This document shows positions 34,965-44,755 of a DNA stretch of 64,000 nt, one piece after another. The position numbers and the translations under genes are program-made. The notes under the pieces are model-generated. The model did no database searches. It was not told the DNA's origin and saw nothing but the letters and a program-made list of their open reading frames with translations. The stretch comes from an uncultured Oscillospiraceae bacterium (lineage in GTDB: Bacteria; Bacillota; Clostridia; Oscillospirales; Oscillospiraceae), in NCBI GenBank assembly GCA_947599875.1, contig CANQFV010000006.1, positions 1-64,000 of the forward strand, written 5' to 3'. The first letter of the stretch is position 1; every line of letters begins with the position of its first letter.

Positions 34965-35147
34965 TTACTCTTTCCCGGACTCGACTTCACGGCCATTGTA
35001 TGTGCCGCAGGCCTTGCAGGCTCTGTGGGGCAGATGAAGCTCGCCGCACTTGGGGCAAGCCACGAGAGCGGGGACGCTCAGCTTCCAGTTGGAGCCGCGA
35101 CGCCTGTCTCTCCTTGCCTTGGACACTTTCCCCTTCGGTACCGCCAT
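34965..35147 (-). CDS. rpmF: 50S ribosomal protein L32
   Basis: 60 aa, MAVPKGKVSKARRDRRRG start and a zinc ribbon CPKC...CKAC. A strong CAGGAGGTG site precedes the ATG. It follows the DUF177 gene by 14 bp, the widespread DUF177-rpmF pairing. Confidence 0.98.
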   Translation of the reverse strand: MAVPKGKVSKARRDRRRGSNWKLSVPALVACPKCGELHLPHRACKACGTYNGREVESGKE

Positions 35148-35161
35148 GATGACACCTCCTG

Positions 35162-35662
35162 TTATTTTTCACTCTCCAGAAGCTGCCCTAAAGCGAGCCA
35201 TCTGGGATCCAGGTCCCTGCCGCAATCACAGGGGCCATCGTTTAAGTCCTTGCCGCACCTGTCGCACAGGCCCTTGCAGTCCTCCCTGCACAGGATCCTG
35301 TTGTCAAAATTGAGGAAAACGAGATCCCTGACGATCTGGCCCATGTCGGCCGCCCCGTCCTCCAAGAGGTAATACTCCTCGCTGTCCTCATCCTCAAGCT
35401 CCTCGGTGAGGTACGCGGCCCCCTCGATCCGAAGCTGTTTTGGAAACTCCTTCAGGCATCTGGCGCACTGACACAGCATGTCCGCCGTGATGACCAGGCG
35501 CGCCTCAAGCAGCCCCGCGTGGTTCTCCACCCGGCCGGTGACGGTCACGGGGGAGCGGTAGGCCAAAAGCCCGCGGAACATAAGCTCCTCAGGGTCCGGC
35601 TCAAAGGTAAAATCCTGAGCTTTGCCGGGCGAGGCGATAAGCTCCCGCAAATCAAGCAGCAT
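35162..35662 (-). CDS. DUF177/YceD-family protein
   Basis: 166 aa. The central CQCARCLKEF and the acidic stretch ELEDEDSEEYYLLEDG are typical of the YceD family, which is linked to 23S rRNA or ribosome assembly in plants and bacteria. The C-terminus has the Cys-rich CREDCKGLCDRCG and DCG, a likely metal site. It is co-transcribed with rpmF from a consensus promoter. Confidence 0.93.
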   Translation of the reverse strand: MLLDLRELIASPGKAQDFTFEPDPEELMFRGLLAYRSPVTVTGRVENHAGLLEARLVITADMLCQCARCLKEFPKQLRIEGAAYLTEELEDEDSEEYYLLEDGAADMGQIVRDLVFLNFDNRILCREDCKGLCDRCGKDLNDGPCDCGRDLDPRWLALGQLLESEK

Positions 35663-35692
35663 CGCAATCCCCTCCCCAAGTCGCGCTATGGT

Positions 35693-35721
35693 ATTATAGT
35701 TGAATTTTCCGGGGTTGTCAA
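35693..35721 (-). promoter_or_regulatory. Promoter of DUF177-rpmF
   Basis: On the minus strand, TTGACA, a 17-bp spacer and TATAAT, a perfect consensus match, 31 bp before the DUF177 start. Confidence 0.92.
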
Positions 35722-35761
35722 GCCTTTTTTCTCAGGGACCCATGAATTTCTCGGCAGGCGG

Positions 35762-35821
35762 CAAAAAATAAGGGAGGCTGTGAAAGGCGCAGCCGCAAGC
35801 GGCCCGGTTTCCCAGCCTCCA
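35762..35821 (-). terminator. Terminator of the LRR/SLH gene
   Basis: On the minus strand, GGAGGCTG...CAGCCTCC hairpin with a GC-rich internal loop region, followed by CTTATTTTTTG, 15 bp after the stop codon. Confidence 0.7.
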
Positions 35822-35835
35822 TAAGGGGATTTTGT

Positions 35836-37269
35836 TTATTTACCCAGGTTCCGCCACAGGAAGGTCACAATATCGCCACGCGTGCAGTTCTTTTTGGGCG
35901 CGAAGGTGGTGCTTGTGACGCCGGTGGTGATCTTCTCCTCCACAGCCCATTTCACCGCGTTGCTATAGAAGGCGCCGGTGGAAACATCGGTAAAGGCGAC
36001 GGAGCCGGAAGCGGCCGGCTTTTTCGCTGCGCGCCACAGGAAGGTGACCGCCTCGCCGCGGGTGCAGACCCCATTGGGGTTAAAGGTGTTCTTCCCCGTC
36101 CCGGTGGTGATCCCCTCCTCCACCGCCCAGAGGATGGCCTTGTACGCAAAGGAGCTGGCCTTCACGTCGGTGAAGGGGTTCACGGTCGTGGTGGGTTCCG
36201 GCTGGCCCTTAGCCCGCCACAGGAAGGTAACGATCTCGGCACGGGTGCAGTCTTTCCCGGGGGAGAAGGTGGTTTTGGAGGTTCCGTTGGTGACCTCCTT
36301 TTCCACCGCCCATTTTACCGCGTCCGCATAGTAGGCTTTGGCGGAGACATCGGTGAAGCTTACGGCGGCGGGGCTTGATCCTCCCGGCTGTACGTCAGAG
36401 GGAGAAGAGGGGCCAGAGGGATTAGAGGGTTCAGGGGTGTCAGCGGGATCGGAGGGATCGGAGGGAACGTTTCCTTTGCCGCTGAAGTGGACGGTCACCT
36501 TGCTGAGATCCACATCCCCCTGGTATGCATCGAACAGCCGCTGTCCGTCCCCGGCCAGTGCCGTCCACTCCCCCTCTGTCCCGTCAAAATAGATGTCCCT
36601 CAGAGAGGCGCATCTGAAAAAGATATTGTCCTCCAAGCTTGTCACGCTGCCGGGAATCGAAATAGATGTGAGGCCATTGCAATGCATAAAGGCGCTTCCT
36701 TTTATGGTCTTGACCGTATCAGGGATCGTTACATTGGTGACCTCGCTGTACGCGAATGTGCTGTTCTCTATGGCCGTCACGCCCCTGGGGATCGTGAAGC
36801 TCTTGACGCCCGCGCCCTTCAGGAAGTTCGATCCTATATAGGTGACGCTGTCGGGGAGGACAAGGGTCTCCAGAGATTCGCAGTCACGAAATGCGTTTTG
36901 GCCTACACGCGTCAGGCCGCTCGGAAGCGAAATGCTGGTCAGCTCTTCGCAATACTCGAAGGCATAGTCCGCAATTTCCGTCACGCCGCTGGGGACAGTG
37001 ACGTGTGTGAGTTCCAGTCTGAGGTCAAAAGCATTTGCGCCTATTCTTTTCACCTTCACGCCGTTGATCTCCTCCGGGATATTGGCGGAGGTAACTGCCT
37101 CATCAGAGCCTGTGACAGTTCCGGTTTCAAGGTCGAAATAAATGTTTCCGCCTTCAACCGGGTAGGGCACGTCGTCTTCATCCCATTCATCGCCGCTTAT
37201 CGCCAGCACCGTGGGGGCCAGGCTTACACAAAGGGCGAGGGCAAGGATCCAGCTGAGAATTTTTTTCAT
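35836..37269 (-). CDS. Secreted LRR (BspA-like) and SLH-domain surface protein
   Basis: 477 aa from ATG 37269, preceded by AAGGAGG. A signal peptide (residues 1-23, ILALALCVSLAPTVLA) is followed by leucine-rich repeats of the LRR_5/BspA type (about 60-240; SVTYIGSNFLKGAG, SEVTNVTIPDTVKTIKGSAF), a Pro/Ser linker (about 265-300) and three SLH modules (about 300-477) each with YxxAVKWAVE and FxPxxxCTRAEIVTFLWR. SLH modules bind pyruvylated secondary wall polymer, so it is wall-attached. The LRR part may bind host or surface ligands. It is not in an operon. Confidence 0.93.
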   Translation of the reverse strand: MKKILSWILALALCVSLAPTVLAISGDEWDEDDVPYPVEGGNIYFDLETGTVTGSDEAVTSANIPEEINGVKVKRIGANAFDLRLELTHVTVPSGVTEIADYAFEYCEELTSISLPSGLTRVGQNAFRDCESLETLVLPDSVTYIGSNFLKGAGVKSFTIPRGVTAIENSTFAYSEVTNVTIPDTVKTIKGSAFMHCNGLTSISIPGSVTSLEDNIFFRCASLRDIYFDGTEGEWTALAGDGQRLFDAYQGDVDLSKVTVHFSGKGNVPSDPSDPADTPEPSNPSGPSSPSDVQPGGSSPAAVSFTDVSAKAYYADAVKWAVEKEVTNGTSKTTFSPGKDCTRAEIVTFLWRAKGQPEPTTTVNPFTDVKASSFAYKAILWAVEEGITTGTGKNTFNPNGVCTRGEAVTFLWRAAKKPAASGSVAFTDVSTGAFYSNAVKWAVEEKITTGVTSTTFAPKKNCTRGDIVTFLWRNLGK

Positions 37270-37428
37270 TTGTTTTTTTCCTCCTTGAAAATGTTTTCCC
37301 CTCCGGTATTGCCGGGAGAAAAATCCAGCTTCCCCCGGAAACACCTTCGGAGATAACAAAAATCGCGCATGACGGGCAAGGAGACCCAACACACGCGAAT
37401 ACAGCTACACGAACATTGTACTTGGTAC

Positions 37429-37457
37429 TTGCAAAAGAAGAAAATGTAAGGTACAAT
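37429..37457 (+). promoter_or_regulatory. Plus-strand promoter in the gap before the pseudouridine synthase
   Basis: TTGCAA, a 17-bp spacer and TACAAT, which predicts a transcript starting near 37464. The -10 box lies in the right arm of an inverted repeat ACATTGTAC/GTACAATGT (arms at about 37413 and 37451), which could be an operator. Confidence 0.65.
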
Positions 37458-37463
37458 GTCCTT

Positions 37464-37553
37464 GGTGCAGAATAATTCTGTTGTGTGGGTGGTCACAGCA
37501 CCCGCGCAGGCCCGGAGGGGGCCCTAATCCCCTCCGGGCTGCCGCCATTTTTG
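37464..37553 (+). ncRNA. Candidate small RNA or transcription-attenuating leader
   Basis: This lies between a good promoter and a terminator-like stem. A GGTGC...GCACC stem encloses TGTG...CACA, and a strong GCCCGGAGGGG/CCCCTCCGGGC hairpin (37510-37539, extended by GCAG/CTGC) is followed by CGCCATTTTTGC. The predicted transcript is about 90 nt. It either ends here as a small RNA or acts as the 5' leader of the pseudouridine synthase gene starting at 37624. No known RNA family was recognised. Confidence 0.4.
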
Positions 37554-37623
37554 CTATCCTAATCGTATTTTAACGCATATCGTCATAAATGGCAAGTATT
37601 ATTTTGGGCTTCACGGGGATAAA

Positions 37624-38574
37624 ATGAAAGAATTTATCATCAATCAGAACGACGCGGGGCAGAGGCTCGACCGGTTTGTGGAAAAGGCCGTGCCGCTGCT
37701 GCCGGAGGCGCTGCTGCAAAAATACATCCGCATAAAGCGGGTGAAGGTCAACGGAAAGGGCTCCCGGCGGGACGTGCGTCTCGGCCCCGGCGACGTTGTT
37801 CAGATGTACATCAACGACGAATTTTTTGAAAAGCCCACGGAGGACACGCTGTGGCGGAAGGTGAACATCCCCCGGGTCAGGGTGATCTACGAGGACGACA
37901 ACATCCTGCTGGCCGACAAGCCCGCCGGGATGCTGTGCCACGCCGGGGACGGCGGGGAGTGGAACACCCTGATCTCCCACATCAAGGCGTACCTCTACCG
38001 GAAGGGGGAGTGGGATCCCGCCCGGGAGAACTCCTTCTCCCCCGCCCTGTGCAACAGGATCGACCGGAACACCCAGGGCATCGTCATCGCCGCGAAAAAC
38101 GCGGAGGCCCTGCGGATCCTGGACGAGAAGATCCGCAACCGTGAGATCCGGAAGCTCTACCTGGCGGCCGTCCACGGAAGGCCGGAGCCGCCCCAGGGGG
38201 AGCTGACGGGGTTCCTCTTTAAGGACGCGGTGAAAAACCGGGTCTACGTCCGGAGCCGGCCGGAGCCGGGGGCCAGGACAGCCAGGACGCTGTACAGGAC
38301 GTTGAAGACGAAAAACGGCCTGTCCCTCTTAGAGTGCGAGCTTCTCACCGGCCGCACCCACCAGATCCGCGCCCAGCTGGCCGCGGCGGGGTATCCCCTT
38401 TTAGGGGACGGGAAGTACGGCACGGACAAGGCGACGGCGGATCTGCCCGGCCAGGCGCTGTGCGCCTACAAGCTGATTTTTACGTTCACCACCGACGCAG
38501 GTTCGTTAAATTATCTGAATGGGAGGGCCTTTTCGGCGGCAAATCCCGTTTTTGTCGAAAAATATTTTATTTGA
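37624..38574 (+). CDS. RluA-family pseudouridine synthase
   Basis: 316 aa. An N-terminal S4 RNA-binding domain (about 10-70, QRLDRFVEKAVPLLPEALLQ) is followed by the catalytic domain with NRIDRNTQGIVIAAKN, where the Asp of RIDRNT is the family nucleophile, and GRTHQIRAQLAAAGYPLLGD near the end. The layout matches RluC/RluD-type enzymes that make pseudouridines in 23S rRNA. RIDRNTQG is a variant of the common R-L-D-x-x-T-S-G motif. The target site cannot be assigned. Confidence 0.94.
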   Translation: MKEFIINQNDAGQRLDRFVEKAVPLLPEALLQKYIRIKRVKVNGKGSRRDVRLGPGDVVQMYINDEFFEKPTEDTLWRKVNIPRVRVIYEDDNILLADKPAGMLCHAGDGGEWNTLISHIKAYLYRKGEWDPARENSFSPALCNRIDRNTQGIVIAAKNAEALRILDEKIRNREIRKLYLAAVHGRPEPPQGELTGFLFKDAVKNRVYVRSRPEPGARTARTLYRTLKTKNGLSLLECELLTGRTHQIRAQLAAAGYPLLGDGKYGTDKATADLPGQALCAYKLIFTFTTDAGSLNYLNGRAFSAANPVFVEKYFI

Positions 38575-38586
38575 CCCCGATACCGG

Positions 38587-38615
38587 TTGACAACCGGGTG
38601 TCAAATATGTATATT
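38587..38615 (+). promoter_or_regulatory. Promoter of the pot operon
   Basis: TTGACA, a 17-bp spacer and TATATT, giving a start near 38622 and a leader of about 100 nt before potA. Within the leader, ATCCGTGA (from 38625) pairs with TCACGGAT (to 38679). Confidence 0.85.
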
Positions 38616-38722
38616 TAATACGATTTATCCGTGAGGAGTCTTGGTTGGAAGCTGGGGGTCTTCACGGATATTCTTAATCTGTTCGGCCGCCCCGGCGCGG
38701 CCGGGAAATGAGGGGGAGGATA

Positions 38723-39901
38723 ATGTCCAAAGAACTGATACGTCTCAAGGACGTAACCATGTCCTTCGACGGGGAGACCGTCCTGGACAACCTGAACATC
38801 TACTTCAACGACAAGGAATTCCTTACGCTGCTTGGCCCGTCGGGCTGCGGCAAGACGACCACCCTGCGGATCATAGGCGGCTTCCAGACGCCCACCTCCG
38901 GGGATGTGTTCTTTGACGGCGTGAGGATCAACGATGTCCCGCCGCACCTGCGCAAGGTGAACACGGTGTTCCAGAAGTACGCTCTGTTCCCGCACCTGAA
39001 CGTCTACGACAACGTGGCCTTCGGCCTTCGCATCCCCAAGGAGGCTGACGGCGGGGCCGATAAACCGGGAAAACGTCAGACGGTAAAGCTCTCCAAGTCG
39101 GAGATCGACGCCCGCGTCCGTGAGATGCTGGAGATCGTCTCCCTGAAGGGGTTTGAACACCGCTCCGTCACCTCCCTTTCCGGCGGTCAGCAGCAGCGGG
39201 TGGCCATCGCCAGGGCGCTGGTGAACCGGCCCAAGGTGCTTTTGCTGGATGAGCCTCTGGGGGCGCTGGATATGCGCCTGCGCAAGGACATGCAGCAGGA
39301 GCTGAAGCGCATCCAGCAGCAGATGGAGATCACCTTCATCTATGTCACCCACGATCAGGAGGAGGCCCTGGCCATGTCCGACACCGTGGTGGTGATGAAC
39401 GAGGGGAAGATCCAGCAGATCGGCACGCCGGAGGACATCTATAACGAACCGAAAAACGCCTTTGTGGCGGACTTTATCGGGGAGTCCAACATTGTGGACG
39501 GCATCATGCGGGAAGACCGGGTGGTGGAGATCTTCAACCGCCGCTTTGCCTGCCTGGACGCCGGCTTTGAAAAGGACGAGCCGGTGGACGTGGTGATCCG
39601 GCCCGAGGATGTGGACATTGTGGGCGAGGCCGAGGGCCAGCTCCGGGGTGTCGTCACCTCCGTCACCTTCAAGGGCGTCCACTACGACACCATTGTGGAC
39701 TTCTACGGGTTCAAATGGCTGATCCAGACAACGGACTACTGCCCCGTGGACTCCCACATCGGCATCCGCATCGACCCCGACGGGATCCATGTGATGAAAA
39801 AGAGCAAGTATTCCGGCATGTTCGGGGACTACTCCTCCTATTCTGAGGAGTACGACGAGATCAACAGGGAGGAGCCGGAGGTGAGCGGGGATGAAGAATA
39901 A
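38723..39901 (+). CDS. potA: Spermidine/putrescine ABC transporter ATPase PotA
   Basis: 392 aa from ATG 38723, preceded by GGGGGAGGATA. ABC ATPase domain with Walker [11 protein letters not shown]-loop [19 protein letters not shown], signature [15 protein letters not shown], Walker [13 protein letters not shown] and switch His in VTHDQEEA. A 19-residue charged insert ([19 protein letters not shown]) sits after the Q-loop region. The C-terminal TOBE-like domain (about 255-360) is present, followed by an acidic Ser/Tyr-rich tail. It powers uptake of polyamines with PotB and PotCD encoded just downstream. Confidence 0.97.
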   Translation: MSKELIRLKDVTMSFDGETVLDNLNIYFNDKEFLTLLGPSGCGKTTTLRIIGGFQTPTSGDVFFDGVRINDVPPHLRKVNTVFQKYALFPHLNVYDNVAFGLRIPKEADGGADKPGKRQTVKLSKSEIDARVREMLEIVSLKGFEHRSVTSLSGGQQQRVAIARALVNRPKVLLLDEPLGALDMRLRKDMQQELKRIQQQMEITFIYVTHDQEEALAMSDTVVVMNEGKIQQIGTPEDIYNEPKNAFVADFIGESNIVDGIMREDRVVEIFNRRFACLDAGFEKDEPVDVVIRPEDVDIVGEAEGQLRGVVTSVTFKGVHYDTIVDFYGFKWLIQTTDYCPVDSHIGIRIDPDGIHVMKKSKYSGMFGDYSSYSEEYDEINREEPEVSGDEE

Positions 39902-40766
39902 GCGCTCGCTCTTCGCGGTGCCCTACGTCATCTGGATGGCGCTCTTTGTGGTCATCCCCATCATCATCATGCTGGTCTACTCCCTGACCGTCACCGTGGA
40001 CACCGCCCAGGGGGAGGTTCTCCAGGGTTCCCTCTCCAACTTCACGGGCATGACCCTGTACGCCTCGGTCTTCGGCCGCTCCTTTTGGCTGGCCCTGGTG
40101 GCGACGCTGATCTGCCTGGCCCTGGGCTACCCCGCGGCGTATCTCATGAGCCGGGAGGGGGAGGGCTTCAAGCGCGTGGCGATGGCCCTCATCATGCTGC
40201 CCATGTGGATGAATTTCCTCCTGCGCACCTACTCCTGGATGGCGATTTTGGAGAACAACGGCCTTCTCAATCAGCTTCTCCGCAAGCTGGGGATCATCGC
40301 CCTCTATAACCGGCTCACCGGCTCGGATATCGAGTATTTCCAGATGATCCGCACCCCCGGGGCCGTGGTGCTGGGCATGGTGTACAATTACCTGCCCTTT
40401 ATGATCCTGCCCATCTACACCGTCCTGACCAAGCTGGACCCCAAGCTCATCGAGGCGGCTCAGGATCTGGGGGCCAACTCCGCCACGGTCTTCCGGCGCG
40501 TCACCCTGCCCCTGAGCGTCTCCGGCATCGTCTCCGGCGTGACGATGGTCTTTGTCCCGTCGGTGTCCACCTTTGCCATCTCCCGGCTTCTGGGGGGCGG
40601 CACGCAGATGATGCTGGGCGATCTCATTGAAAATCAGTTCCTGGGCGGGGCGTACAATCCCCACCTGGGCGCCGCTATCTCGATGGTGATGATGGTCATC
40701 GTCGTCATCTGTATGCTGGTGATGAACCACTTCGGCGACGGCGAGGGAGAGGCGGTGATGCTCTGA
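39891..40766 (+). CDS. potB: Spermidine/putrescine ABC transporter permease PotB
   Basis: 291 aa with six predicted membrane helices. The EAA loop that docks to the ATPase is [22 protein letters not shown]. It overlaps potA by 11 bp and potCD by 1 bp (TGATG), so translation is coupled. It is the first of the two permease halves, the second being the N-terminal part of the fusion protein downstream. Confidence 0.96.
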   Translation: MKNKRSLFAVPYVIWMALFVVIPIIIMLVYSLTVTVDTAQGEVLQGSLSNFTGMTLYASVFGRSFWLALVATLICLALGYPAAYLMSREGEGFKRVAMALIMLPMWMNFLLRTYSWMAILENNGLLNQLLRKLGIIALYNRLTGSDIEYFQMIRTPGAVVLGMVYNYLPFMILPIYTVLTKLDPKLIEAAQDLGANSATVFRRVTLPLSVSGIVSGVTMVFVPSVSTFAISRLLGGGTQMMLGDLIENQFLGGAYNPHLGAAISMVMMVIVVICMLVMNHFGDGEGEAVML

Positions 40767-42775
40767 TGAAGAAAAACGGCGTGGGAGGGCGCTCCCTCAT
40801 CGGTCTGTGCCTTCTGTTTCTGTATCTCCCCATCTTCCTGCTGATCTTCTTCAGCTTCAACGCCGGGGATTCCTCCGCCGTGTGGAAGGGGTTCTCCCTC
40901 CACTGGTACGCGGAGCTTTTCCGCAACCGCCTGGTGATCGAGGGGCTGGCCACTACCCTGCTTGTGTCCCTTCTGGCCACGGCCATTTCCACCGTCGCCG
41001 GCACCTTCGCCGCCATCGGCATCTATAACCTGACCAAGAAGTGGCGCGACCCCATTCTGGTGGTGAACGACCTCCCCATGATGAACGCGGATATCGTCAC
41101 CGGCGTCAGTCTGTGCCTGTTCTTCGTGGCCTTCTTCCACGGATGGGGCTCCATCGCCGCCTGGTTAAACTCCTGGCAGAGCCTGATCCGGTTCCCCACC
41201 CGCCTGACGCTGGGTCTGGGGACGCTGCTCATCGCCCACGTCTCCTTCAACATCCCCTACGTCATCCTCAACGTGTCCCCCCGGCTCCGGCAGATGGACC
41301 GGAATCTGGTGGAGGCGGCCCAGGATCTGGGATGTACCTGGTTCCAGGCGTTTTACAAGGTGATCCTCCCGGAGATCAAGCCCGGCATCGTATCCGGCGC
41401 GCTTATCGCCTTTACCATGAGCGTGGACGACTTCGTCATCAGCTACTTCACCGCCGGGTCCTCCACCCAGACCCTGTCGATGGTCATTTACGGCATGACA
41501 AAAAAGCGCGTGACGCCGGTGGTGAACGCCGTCAGTACCCTGATGTTCCTGGCGGTGCTGGTGGTGCTGGTCATCAACAACATCCGCTCGGCCCGTCAGG
41601 CCCAGCTGGCCGCCAAGAGGGCGTCCTTTGAGCCTGTCCCGGAGAGTCCCCGGGTCCAGCGGATCAAGGAGTGGGCCGCCACCCCCAAGGGGCGGCTGAC
41701 CCGCCGCATTGTCGCCGGCGTGCTGTGCGCCGCCTTCGTCACCGTGACGGTGTTCCTCACCGCCTTTACCACAAGCCGCCCCGTGGTCAACGTCTGCTCC
41801 TGGGGGGAGTATATTGACGAGGATCTTATCGACGAGTTTGAGGAGCAGACCGGCATCCGGGTGAATTACCAGACGGCCGAGTCCAACGAGGCCCTGTACT
41901 CCCTGCTCAGCAACGGCGGTGCGGACTACGACGTGGTCGTCCCGTCGGACTATATGATCTCTCAGCTTATCGAGGAGGGGATGCTGGAGGAGCTGGACTA
42001 CTCCCAGATCCCCAACTTTGAGAAGATCAGCGACCGGTTTAAAAATCTCCCCTACGATCCGGAGAACAAGTACACCGTCCCCTACACCTGGGGCACCGTG
42101 GGCATCATCTACAACGAAAGCCTGGTGGATGAGGAGATCCACAGCTGGTCGGCCCTGTACGACGACAAGTACGCCGGCCAGGTGCTGCTCATCAACAACT
42201 CCCGTGACGCCTTTGGCATCGCCCTGAAGTACCTGGGCTACTCCATGAACACCACGGACGAGGGTGAGATCCGCCAGGCCTACGAGCTGGTGCGGGACGC
42301 CTACGAGCGGGGCATCTTCCAGGGCAAGGTGATGGACGAGGTGTTCCAGACGATGGAGGGGGGCAACGCCTCCTTCGCCACCTATTATGCCGGGGACTAT
42401 CTGTCCATGCTGGAGAACAACGAGGATCTGCGCTTCGTCGTTCCGGACGAGGGGTCTAACTGGTTCGTTGACGCCATGTGCGTCCTGAAGGACGCCCCCA
42501 ACTACGAAAACGCCCTGAAGTGGATCAACTTCATCGCCTCCACCGATTCCAACCTGCGGAATATGGACTACATCTGGTACGCCAGCCCCAACGAGGAGGC
42601 CCTGGAGCTGTATCCGCAGTGGTACGAGGAGCAGTACGGCGAGGAGCTGGACCCGGAGATCTACTCCATTATGGCCGCGCCCCAGGAAGTCCTGGATCGG
42701 TGCGAGATGTATGTCTGCCTGCCCAAGGCCACCCGCGCCCTCTACAATGAGCTTTGGATCCGGCTGGGGATCTGA
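40766..42775 (+). CDS. potCD: PotC-PotD fusion: permease joined to polyamine-binding domain
   Basis: 669 aa. Residues 1-275 are a PotC-type permease with six helices and the EAA loop EAAQDLGCTWFQAFYKVILP (183-202). A charged linker (276-312) leads to a seventh helix (313-333), which would place the C-terminal half outside. Residues about 338-669 are a PotD-type periplasmic-binding fold (VVNVCSWGEYIDEDLIDEFEEQ, YDVVVPSDYMISQLIEEGMLE, YTVPYTWGTVGIIYN, GGNASFATYYAGDYLSM). In most bacteria these are separate genes and the binding protein is a lipoprotein; here it is tethered. The reading frame is continuous, so this is not an assembly artefact of a missed stop. Confidence 0.96.
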   Translation: MKKNGVGGRSLIGLCLLFLYLPIFLLIFFSFNAGDSSAVWKGFSLHWYAELFRNRLVIEGLATTLLVSLLATAISTVAGTFAAIGIYNLTKKWRDPILVVNDLPMMNADIVTGVSLCLFFVAFFHGWGSIAAWLNSWQSLIRFPTRLTLGLGTLLIAHVSFNIPYVILNVSPRLRQMDRNLVEAAQDLGCTWFQAFYKVILPEIKPGIVSGALIAFTMSVDDFVISYFTAGSSTQTLSMVIYGMTKKRVTPVVNAVSTLMFLAVLVVLVINNIRSARQAQLAAKRASFEPVPESPRVQRIKEWAATPKGRLTRRIVAGVLCAAFVTVTVFLTAFTTSRPVVNVCSWGEYIDEDLIDEFEEQTGIRVNYQTAESNEALYSLLSNGGADYDVVVPSDYMISQLIEEGMLEELDYSQIPNFEKISDRFKNLPYDPENKYTVPYTWGTVGIIYNESLVDEEIHSWSALYDDKYAGQVLLINNSRDAFGIALKYLGYSMNTTDEGEIRQAYELVRDAYERGIFQGKVMDEVFQTMEGGNASFATYYAGDYLSMLENNEDLRFVVPDEGSNWFVDAMCVLKDAPNYENALKWINFIASTDSNLRNMDYIWYASPNEEALELYPQWYEEQYGEELDPEIYSIMAAPQEVLDRCEMYVCLPKATRALYNELWIRLGI

Positions 42776-42837
42776 CCCTGAAACAAAAAAACATGGAATT
42801 CTGTCGGAAAAGCCCACAGGGCTTTTCCGACAGAATA

Positions 42838-42892
42838 AAAAAACCGGGGGATCTGCCCATAAGGGCCGGTCCCCAGGTTTTTTTCGCTTTTT
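42838..42892. terminator. Bidirectional terminator between potCD and the zinc-ribbon gene
   Basis: Hairpin AACCGGGGGATC...GGTCCCCAGGTT flanked by A-run and T-run on either side, so it serves both convergent genes. A second perfect stem ATTCTGTCGGAAAAGCCC with its complement lies at 42796-42834. Confidence 0.8.
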
Positions 42893-43297
42893 TCAGGTTT
42901 TTCCGGAGAAGCGGTTGCCGCACTTGCGGCAGGTGATGGTGATCTTCCCCTTCCCCTTGGGCACCCGCAGCAGTGTGTGGCAGGTGGGACAGGTGAAGAA
43001 CTTATACTCCCGGCGCTGGGCGTACCGGGTCTTCAGATCCCGGAATTTCATGCGGATCCCGGCGGTGCGCGTCAGATACCGGCTGTTCTCCTGGGAGCGC
43101 TTGTACACGTTCCGGGAACACACCCGCCACCAGGTGTACACAAGCAGGAGCAGCGCCAGCGTCTGCATGATGAACCCGAAGATCCCCCCGAAGAACGACA
43201 GCAGCAAAAAGACGATGGTCAGGATCCAGGTGAACCTGGCCAGGTTGTCAAAGCCGTTGCGTCCCTGGAAGAAGTTGTATAAAAACCGTCTTATCAT
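42893..43297 (-). CDS. Small membrane protein with C-terminal zinc ribbon
   Basis: 134 aa. Two adjacent membrane helices (about 22-40 and 42-60) are followed by a basic stretch and a zinc ribbon with CPTC and CRKC pairs (about 103-130). An AAGAGG site precedes the ATG. No family is recognised. The RFTWILTIVFLLLSFFGG stretch and ribbon layout are seen in hypothetical proteins of Clostridia, where it may be a membrane-associated binding protein. It is alone, downstream of and in the same direction as ftsZ, with a terminator in between. Confidence 0.75.
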   Translation of the reverse strand: MIRRFLYNFFQGRNGFDNLARFTWILTIVFLLLSFFGGIFGFIMQTLALLLLVYTWWRVCSRNVYKRSQENSRYLTRTAGIRMKFRDLKTRYAQRREYKFFTCPTCHTLLRVPKGKGKITITCRKCGNRFSGKT

Positions 43298-43433
43298 AAA
43301 AAGACCTCTTGATACATATCTGATACATCATATTGTAGACAATTATCACGGCGGTTGTTTTAATAATCTGTAAATTTTCTTGACAAATCCTTATCCCACC
43401 CCCTTGCCAAAAAGGCCTCCGGCCTTTTGGGCA

Positions 43434-43472
43434 ATAAAAGCCGCCGGAAGTTCCCTCCCGGCGGCTTTCATC
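43434..43472 (-). terminator. Terminator of ftsZ
   Basis: On the minus strand, AAAGCCGCCGG/CCGGCGGCTTT hairpin followed by TTATTG, about 22 bp after the ftsZ stop. Confidence 0.85.
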
Positions 43473-43493
43473 AAAGAAGTGACGATTTACCTG

Positions 43494-44615
<1,122 letters not shown>

Positions 44616-44674
44616 TTTATATCCTCCTCGGGGCGCTGTGGCCGCGCCCACTATTTGTCTATAATTCTGTGTCT

Positions 44675-44703
44675 ATTTTAACCTGTTTTTCTGCGGAGGT
44701 CAA
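44675..44703 (-). promoter_or_regulatory. Promoter of ftsZ
   Basis: On the minus strand, TTGACC, a 17-bp spacer and TAAAAT, about 60 bp before the ftsZ start. Confidence 0.85.
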
Positions 44704-44755
44704 GAGTATAATGGAATTTTTTATTTACTGCTGGGGAAGAGCCGGGTTTTTTCCG

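Noticed and set aside
35836..37269. SLH protein considered as an S-layer protein
   Set aside because: It is too small and has LRR repeats instead of a large crystalline-layer domain, so it is better described as a wall-attached binding protein.
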